The position numbers were made by a program, and so were the translations under genes. The notes under the pieces were generated by a model. It saw only the letters and a program-made list of their open reading frames with translations. It was not told where the DNA came from and did not search any database. DNA of 9,344 nucleotides, from assembly GCA_964538875.1 (NCBI GenBank), contig CAZIHO010000122.1, forward strand, positions 1 to 9,344. The letters run 5' to 3'. Shown piece by piece: positions 6,333 to 9,344 of the stretch; positions within the stretch are counted from its first letter, which is position 1; each line of letters starts with the position of its first letter. The stretch is from CAZIHO01 sp964538875 (GTDB lineage: Bacteria; Pseudomonadota; Gammaproteobacteria; Chromatiales; Chromatiaceae).

Positions 6333-6432
6333 NNNNNNNNNNNNNNNNNNNNNNNNNNNNNNNNNNNNNNNNNNNNNNNNNNNNNNNNNNNNNNNNNNNN
6401 NNNNNNNNNNNNNNNNNNNNNNNNNNNNNNNN
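6333..6432. other. Assembly gap of 100 N
   Basis: Exactly 100 undetermined bases, the conventional placeholder for a scaffold join. The true length is unknown. It hides the end of the spacer after the small basic gene and the start, signal peptide and lipobox of the MlaA-family gene. Confidence 0.98.
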
Positions 6433-7053
6433 CAGGATCCCCATGAAGCCATCAACCGGCGGATTTTTGCCTTCAACGCCGGACTGGTGGATTACCTGGT
6501 GGAACCCACGGCGGCCTGGCTGGGCGCTCATCTCAATGACCAGGTCCAGCGAGTCGGCCACAATATGTATGAAAACCTGGTGGAACCCGAGTTCATCCTC
6601 AGCAATCTACTGGTTGGCGACCGGGATGCGGCCCTGGTGTCTGGAAAACGCTTTCTCATCAACTCCACGCTGGGACTGCTCGGCGCCTGGGACGCCGCCG
6701 GCTGGCTAGGCCATGAGCGCCAGGAGACCGGCTTCGTGGGCTCCCTCTGCACGGCGGGTCTGTCACCGGGCAATTATGTGGTATTGCCCGCCGTGGGGCC
6801 GGCCAGCGGTCATGCGACGCTGCTGATAGGGGGATTCTTCGCCCTGGAATGGTACGCCCTGGCCTACCTGTCCAGTACCCTGGCCACGGCGGATCTGGTG
6901 GTGGATCTCAGCGCCTCGGCCGCCAGTTTGCGGGACATACGGAATCTGCCCGAGGCCGGGCTGGCGGATCCCTATCAGATCCAGCGCGACCAGTATCTGC
7001 GGTACCTGCATACCGCTTGCACGACCAGCACCGCCCTGGCCGGTCCGGGTTGA
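6433..7053 (+). CDS. mlaA: MlaA/VacJ-family outer-membrane lipoprotein, N-terminus lost in gap
   Basis: The visible 206 residues match the MlaA family from the start of its mature domain. They show DPHEAINRRIFAFN (2-15; family pattern D-P-x-E-x-x-N-R-x-x-F-x-F-N), NLLVGD (58-63), RFLINSTLGLLGAWDAAG (73-90), SPGNYVVLPAVGP (111-123) and a C-terminal DPYQIQRDQY (179-188). In the family, MlaA is a doughnut-shaped protein bound to porins that removes misplaced phospholipids from the outer leaflet of the outer membrane and passes them to MlaC. Here the family's Gly-x-Trp-Gly-Val-Gly segment reads LCTAGLS (105-111), a divergence. The missing 25-45 residues (signal peptide and lipobox) fit a gap of about 100 bp. 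No mlaBCDEF genes are in the window, so this is an accessory context. An MlaA-family role is well supported; that it takes part in the standard pathway is not. Confidence 0.9.
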   Translation, partial: QDPHEAINRRIFAFNAGLVDYLVEPTAAWLGAHLNDQVQRVGHNMYENLVEPEFILSNLLVGDRDAALVSGKRFLINSTLGLLGAWDAAGWLGHERQETGFVGSLCTAGLSPGNYVVLPAVGPASGHATLLIGGFFALEWYALAYLSSTLATADLVVDLSASAASLRDIRNLPEAGLADPYQIQRDQYLRYLHTACTTSTALAGPG

Positions 7054-7067
7054 CCGCCGGGCGGCGG
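7054..7067 (+). repeat. Short GC hairpin after the MlaA-family gene
   Basis: CCGCC-GGGC-GGCGG directly follows the stop of the MlaA-family gene: a 5-bp stem with a 4-nt loop. It could protect the upstream message or slow transcription before the downstream gene. It is short and GC-only, so chance is possible. Confidence 0.25.
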
Positions 7068-7115
7068 ATCGACCTATCGGCCCTTGCTGGGTGGCGGAAC
7101 TAGGGGAACGAGGCA

Positions 7116-7535
7116 ATGACAACCGGTGGCTTTGGTTTTAGAAACTTACTCACGCGCTGGCTGCTGGCCCTGTTCGTGGTGTTGGCCACCTACAACCCCA
7201 GCGGCAGTTCCTACCTCCATTGGCTGCTGGATATGTCGGACACTCGCTGGTCCTTGAAGGCCCTGGCCGGCGTCGTCATGATCGTCCTTAATCTCACCTT
7301 TTTCTTCGCCAGCCTCCGCTCCCTGGGCATCACCGGCTTGTTGGCCGGGGCTACCTTTTGCGGAACCGTGATCTGGACCCTGATCGACCACGGCTATTTG
7401 CTGACCCTCACCCCCTGGACCTGGGTGACCATCATCTTGCTGTTATTCGGTAGCGTCCAGGCGGTGGGCGTGTCCTGGTCCCATATCCGGGGACGCCTGT
7501 CCGGCCAGGCCGACACTAACGACGTGACCCTATGA
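7116..7535 (+). CDS. DUF6524-like small multi-pass membrane protein (copy B)
   Basis: This 139-residue protein has four hydrophobic segments (about 11-26, 48-66, 70-92, 101-119). It carries the same signatures as the product of 1866-2318: TYNPSGSSYLHW (25-36), SLGITGLLAG (69-78) and GVSWSHIRGRLSGQ (118-131). I associate these with DUF6524, recalled rather than searched. It lacks the basic tail of the other copy. The start is ATG 7116, with a purine-rich site upstream (AGGGGAACGAGG). The stop overlaps the start of the following gene as ATGA, so the two are translationally coupled and their products are probably made in matched amounts. A polytopic partner of the next protein is the natural reading. 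Confidence 0.87.
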   Translation: MTTGGFGFRNLLTRWLLALFVVLATYNPSGSSYLHWLLDMSDTRWSLKALAGVVMIVLNLTFFFASLRSLGITGLLAGATFCGTVIWTLIDHGYLLTLTPWTWVTIILLLFGSVQAVGVSWSHIRGRLSGQADTNDVTL

Positions 7536-8665
7536 AGGCTTGGCTCGGCGCTGGCTTACGCTGGCTTGACCAACGCGCCGCCGGCTGGGCATCCTGGCGG
7601 CATCCGGTCTGGCTGCTGGGGGTGCTGGTCCTGATCCTGGCGCTGGCGCTGGCGCCCAATCCGCCGCATCCCGCACCGCAAGCCCAGGTGGTGGCGCCGG
7701 TTACGGCCAGGGCGGGCACCCCCATGGATCCGGACATCATCGCCATTCTGACCAAGGCCCGCGCCGAGGCGGTAGCCCAGGGCCGCAAGAGCGCGGTGCA
7801 ACTGGCCCGTAAGCTGAATAAGCGGGTCGAAAGCGCCTTCTTGCCCCAGTATCTATCCTTCGGCCGGCGCAAGTTCGAGGAAATCCGCGCCTATAACGCC
7901 TTCGCCTGGAGCCGCCTAAAGGGCTTGTTTGGCGCGGCGCCCCAGGACGACTCGGTGCCTCTGTTGGTGGCCAGTTTCGACCAGGATTTCGACCAACTGG
8001 TGCTGACCCCGGACGAAACCCGGACCGCGCTGCGCCACCTGGCCGGGGACCTGGCCTACCACTACAGCCGCCTGGTCATGGTGGGCATTCAGGAGTTGCG
8101 GATCAGCCGGGGCCAGTCCTTTCCCGAATGGCTGGATTACCTGGAACAGATGGCGCCGGGCCGACTGGTCCTGGGGTCCAAGCCCGTTCCGGTGGCGGTG
8201 GCCGACTTGGCGGCGCCGGACCCGCTCCGCAACCTGTTGGGGGATGCGATCACCCAGGAATTGACCGCCCGGTTCGACCAGTTTCCGCCATTCTCCACCC
8301 ACAAGGAATCGCTGCGAATGGCGGATGGCCGCACCATCTTCGACGTGGGCAGCAACGCCGGTGCCTACTACGGTAGCTATGTGGTCTATTGGATCATTCT
8401 GGGCTTCCTGATCCGCTCCGGTCTCATTCCCCTCAATCTATCCGGCGCCCTGCTGGGCTGGCTGATCTGGGAAACCTTTGTGTGGGGGACCTGGATTGCC
8501 TATGAATCCCTGGGCTTTGAACAAACCAAGGCGGTGCTGGAGCCGGTCATCCTCCAGCAGGCGGACATCTACTTCGAGCGGCTGCGCGGCCTCTGGACCG
8601 ATCCCGGCGCCCAGGGACCCTATCAAGTGCTATGGAACCTGGAGCAGGCTTGGCTGGTGAAGTAG
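7532..8665 (+). CDS. Membrane-anchored envelope protein, unknown function
   Basis: This 377-residue protein starts at ATG 7532, inside the stop of the preceding gene (ATGA overlap). An N-terminal anchor (about 25-42) is followed by a Pro-rich stretch (41-53) and a helical, probably periplasmic domain (65-260) containing SFDQDFDQLVLTP (148-160). A C-terminal hydrophobic region (about 282-325) forms one or two membrane passes with Trp-rich LIWETFVWGTW (311-321). The last 50 residues are an amphipathic tail. It shares general architecture and two weakly similar segments with the product of 3966-4988: an E-x-x-F region near 100-103 and the FDQLVL segment against FDELIL. Remote paralogy is therefore likely. 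I do not recognise the family. It is last in the rightward set and coupled to the DUF6524-like protein. Confidence 0.8.
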   Translation: MKAWLGAGLRWLDQRAAGWASWRHPVWLLGVLVLILALALAPNPPHPAPQAQVVAPVTARAGTPMDPDIIAILTKARAEAVAQGRKSAVQLARKLNKRVESAFLPQYLSFGRRKFEEIRAYNAFAWSRLKGLFGAAPQDDSVPLLVASFDQDFDQLVLTPDETRTALRHLAGDLAYHYSRLVMVGIQELRISRGQSFPEWLDYLEQMAPGRLVLGSKPVPVAVADLAAPDPLRNLLGDAITQELTARFDQFPPFSTHKESLRMADGRTIFDVGSNAGAYYGSYVVYWIILGFLIRSGLIPLNLSGALLGWLIWETFVWGTWIAYESLGFEQTKAVLEPVILQQADIYFERLRGLWTDPGAQGPYQVLWNLEQAWLVK

Positions 8666-8669
8666 GGTC

Positions 8670-8698
8670 GGCGGGGAAGCGGCCCAGACTTCCCCGCC
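8670..8698. terminator. Hairpin between convergent genes
   Basis: GGCGGGGAAG (8670-8679) and CTTCCCCGCC (8689-8698) form a perfect 10-bp stem with a 9-nt loop, 4 nt after one stop and 7 nt before the stop of the convergent gene. The position fits a bidirectional terminator, but neither side has a T-tract, so it may act mainly as a 3'-end stabiliser or need another factor. Confidence 0.6.
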
Positions 8699-8705
8699 CG
8701 GTGGC

Positions 8706-9344
8706 CTACAGCTCCTTGGCCAACCGGAATCCCAGTGCCCCGCCGCGCATTTCCGGGGGAACTCCAGCGCGGGCGGCGGACCGTAACGCATCCAGACCGG
8801 CCGGCCAGCCGCCGCCGCGAATCACCCGCAGGCTCCCCTCTGGAGGACCGGCGGGGTCATTGGCCGGGCTGGGAGACGCCGGGATGTCCGCGAACCAGTC
8901 GTGGGTCCATTCAAACACATTGCCCAGCATGTCCTGCAAGCCCCAGGCGTTGGCCTGTAATTGGCCGGCGGCGTGGGTTTTGGCCTCGCCATTGTCCGCG
9001 TACCAGGCGTATTGGCCCGGTTGCTCCCCGTCGGCGAAGGCAAAGGTGCCACTGGTGTCCGCCCGGGCCGCGTACTCCCATTCCGCCTCGGTGGGCAGGC
9101 GATAGTTTTTCTCGCCTTCCTTCTGGTTGAGCTTTTTGATGAACGCCTGGGCGTCCAACCAGCTCACCTGTTCCACCGGCAAGTCCAGCCCCTGGAACTT
9201 GCTGGGATTTTCCGCCATCAGCGCCATCCACTGGGCCTGGGTCACTTCGGTCTTGCCGAGCAGGAAATCCCGGCTAAGGCAGACGGTGCGTCCCTGGCTG
9301 CCGCCCATGGGATAACAACCCTTGGGAATCTTGACGAATTTCAT
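8706..9344 (-). CDS. Formylglycine-generating-enzyme-fold (FGE-sulfatase/SUMF1) domain protein, probably partial
   Basis: The visible 212 residues cover a typical FGE-sulfatase domain. It begins FVKIPKGCYPMGG (3-15), followed by KTEVTQAQW (31-39), PVEQVSW (56-62), RLPTEAEWEYAAR (82-94), a GLQDMLGNVFEWTHDWF block (135-151), RVIRGGGW (173-180) and LGFRLA (204-209). True formylglycine-generating enzymes use two cysteines just after the RGGSW motif; here that stretch (181-200) has none. Sulfatase activation is therefore unlikely, and a binding or structural use of the fold is more plausible. An ATG sits exactly at the window edge, but family members usually carry a signal peptide or other sequence before this point, so the gene probably continues to the right. 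It is convergent with the rightward set and need not belong to it. Confidence 0.88.
   Translation of the reverse strand: MKFVKIPKGCYPMGGSQGRTVCLSRDFLLGKTEVTQAQWMALMAENPSKFQGLDLPVEQVSWLDAQAFIKKLNQKEGEKNYRLPTEAEWEYAARADTSGTFAFADGEQPGQYAWYADNGEAKTHAAGQLQANAWGLQDMLGNVFEWTHDWFADIPASPSPANDPAGPPEGSLRVIRGGGWPAGLDALRSAARAGVPPEMRGGALGFRLAKEL

Noticed and set aside
1..9344. CRISPR array, transposase, integrase, tRNA or rRNA
   Set aside because: No spaced direct repeats, mobile-element gene or RNA-gene signature was seen on either strand.

Overview
The window is GC-rich, densely coded DNA of Gram-negative type. Several predicted proteins carry Sec signal peptides, one belongs to the MlaA/VacJ outer-membrane lipoprotein family, and two resemble the phosphate-binding protein PstS. 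A gammaproteobacterium (for example a methanotroph or purple-sulfur relative) fits, but that is an impression; no marker gene is present. A run of exactly 100 N (6333-6432) shows that this is a scaffolded draft assembly.

Layout. A 575-bp intergenic region (2319-2893) separates two divergent gene sets. The left set (minus strand) reads outward as a small DUF6524-like membrane protein (1866-2318), a PstS-like periplasmic binding protein (582-1685) and a secreted protein cut by the window edge (1-569). The right set (plus strand) is a second PstS-like protein (2894-3955), an anchored envelope protein with a C-terminal coiled coil (3966-4988), a polytopic membrane protein (5086-5688), a small basic cytosolic protein (5826-6329), an MlaA-family protein whose start lies in the N gap (6433-7053), a second DUF6524-like protein (7116-7535) and another anchored envelope protein (7532-8665). 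A hairpin separates this set from a convergent formylglycine-generating-enzyme-fold protein (8706-9344, probably open at the right edge).

Central observation. Two families, PstS-like and DUF6524-like, occur once on each side of the divergent region, and the two anchored proteins of the right set look like remote paralogues. No ABC permease or ATPase accompanies the PstS-like proteins, and both have changed phosphate-loop motifs. Together with the MlaA-family protein this suggests a duplicated envelope module, perhaps handling a phospho-compound or lipid, that I cannot match to a named system. That functional reading is inference. The intergenic region holds an extended -10 promoter facing right, an operator-like dyad and a leader of about 190 nt with several possible hairpins.
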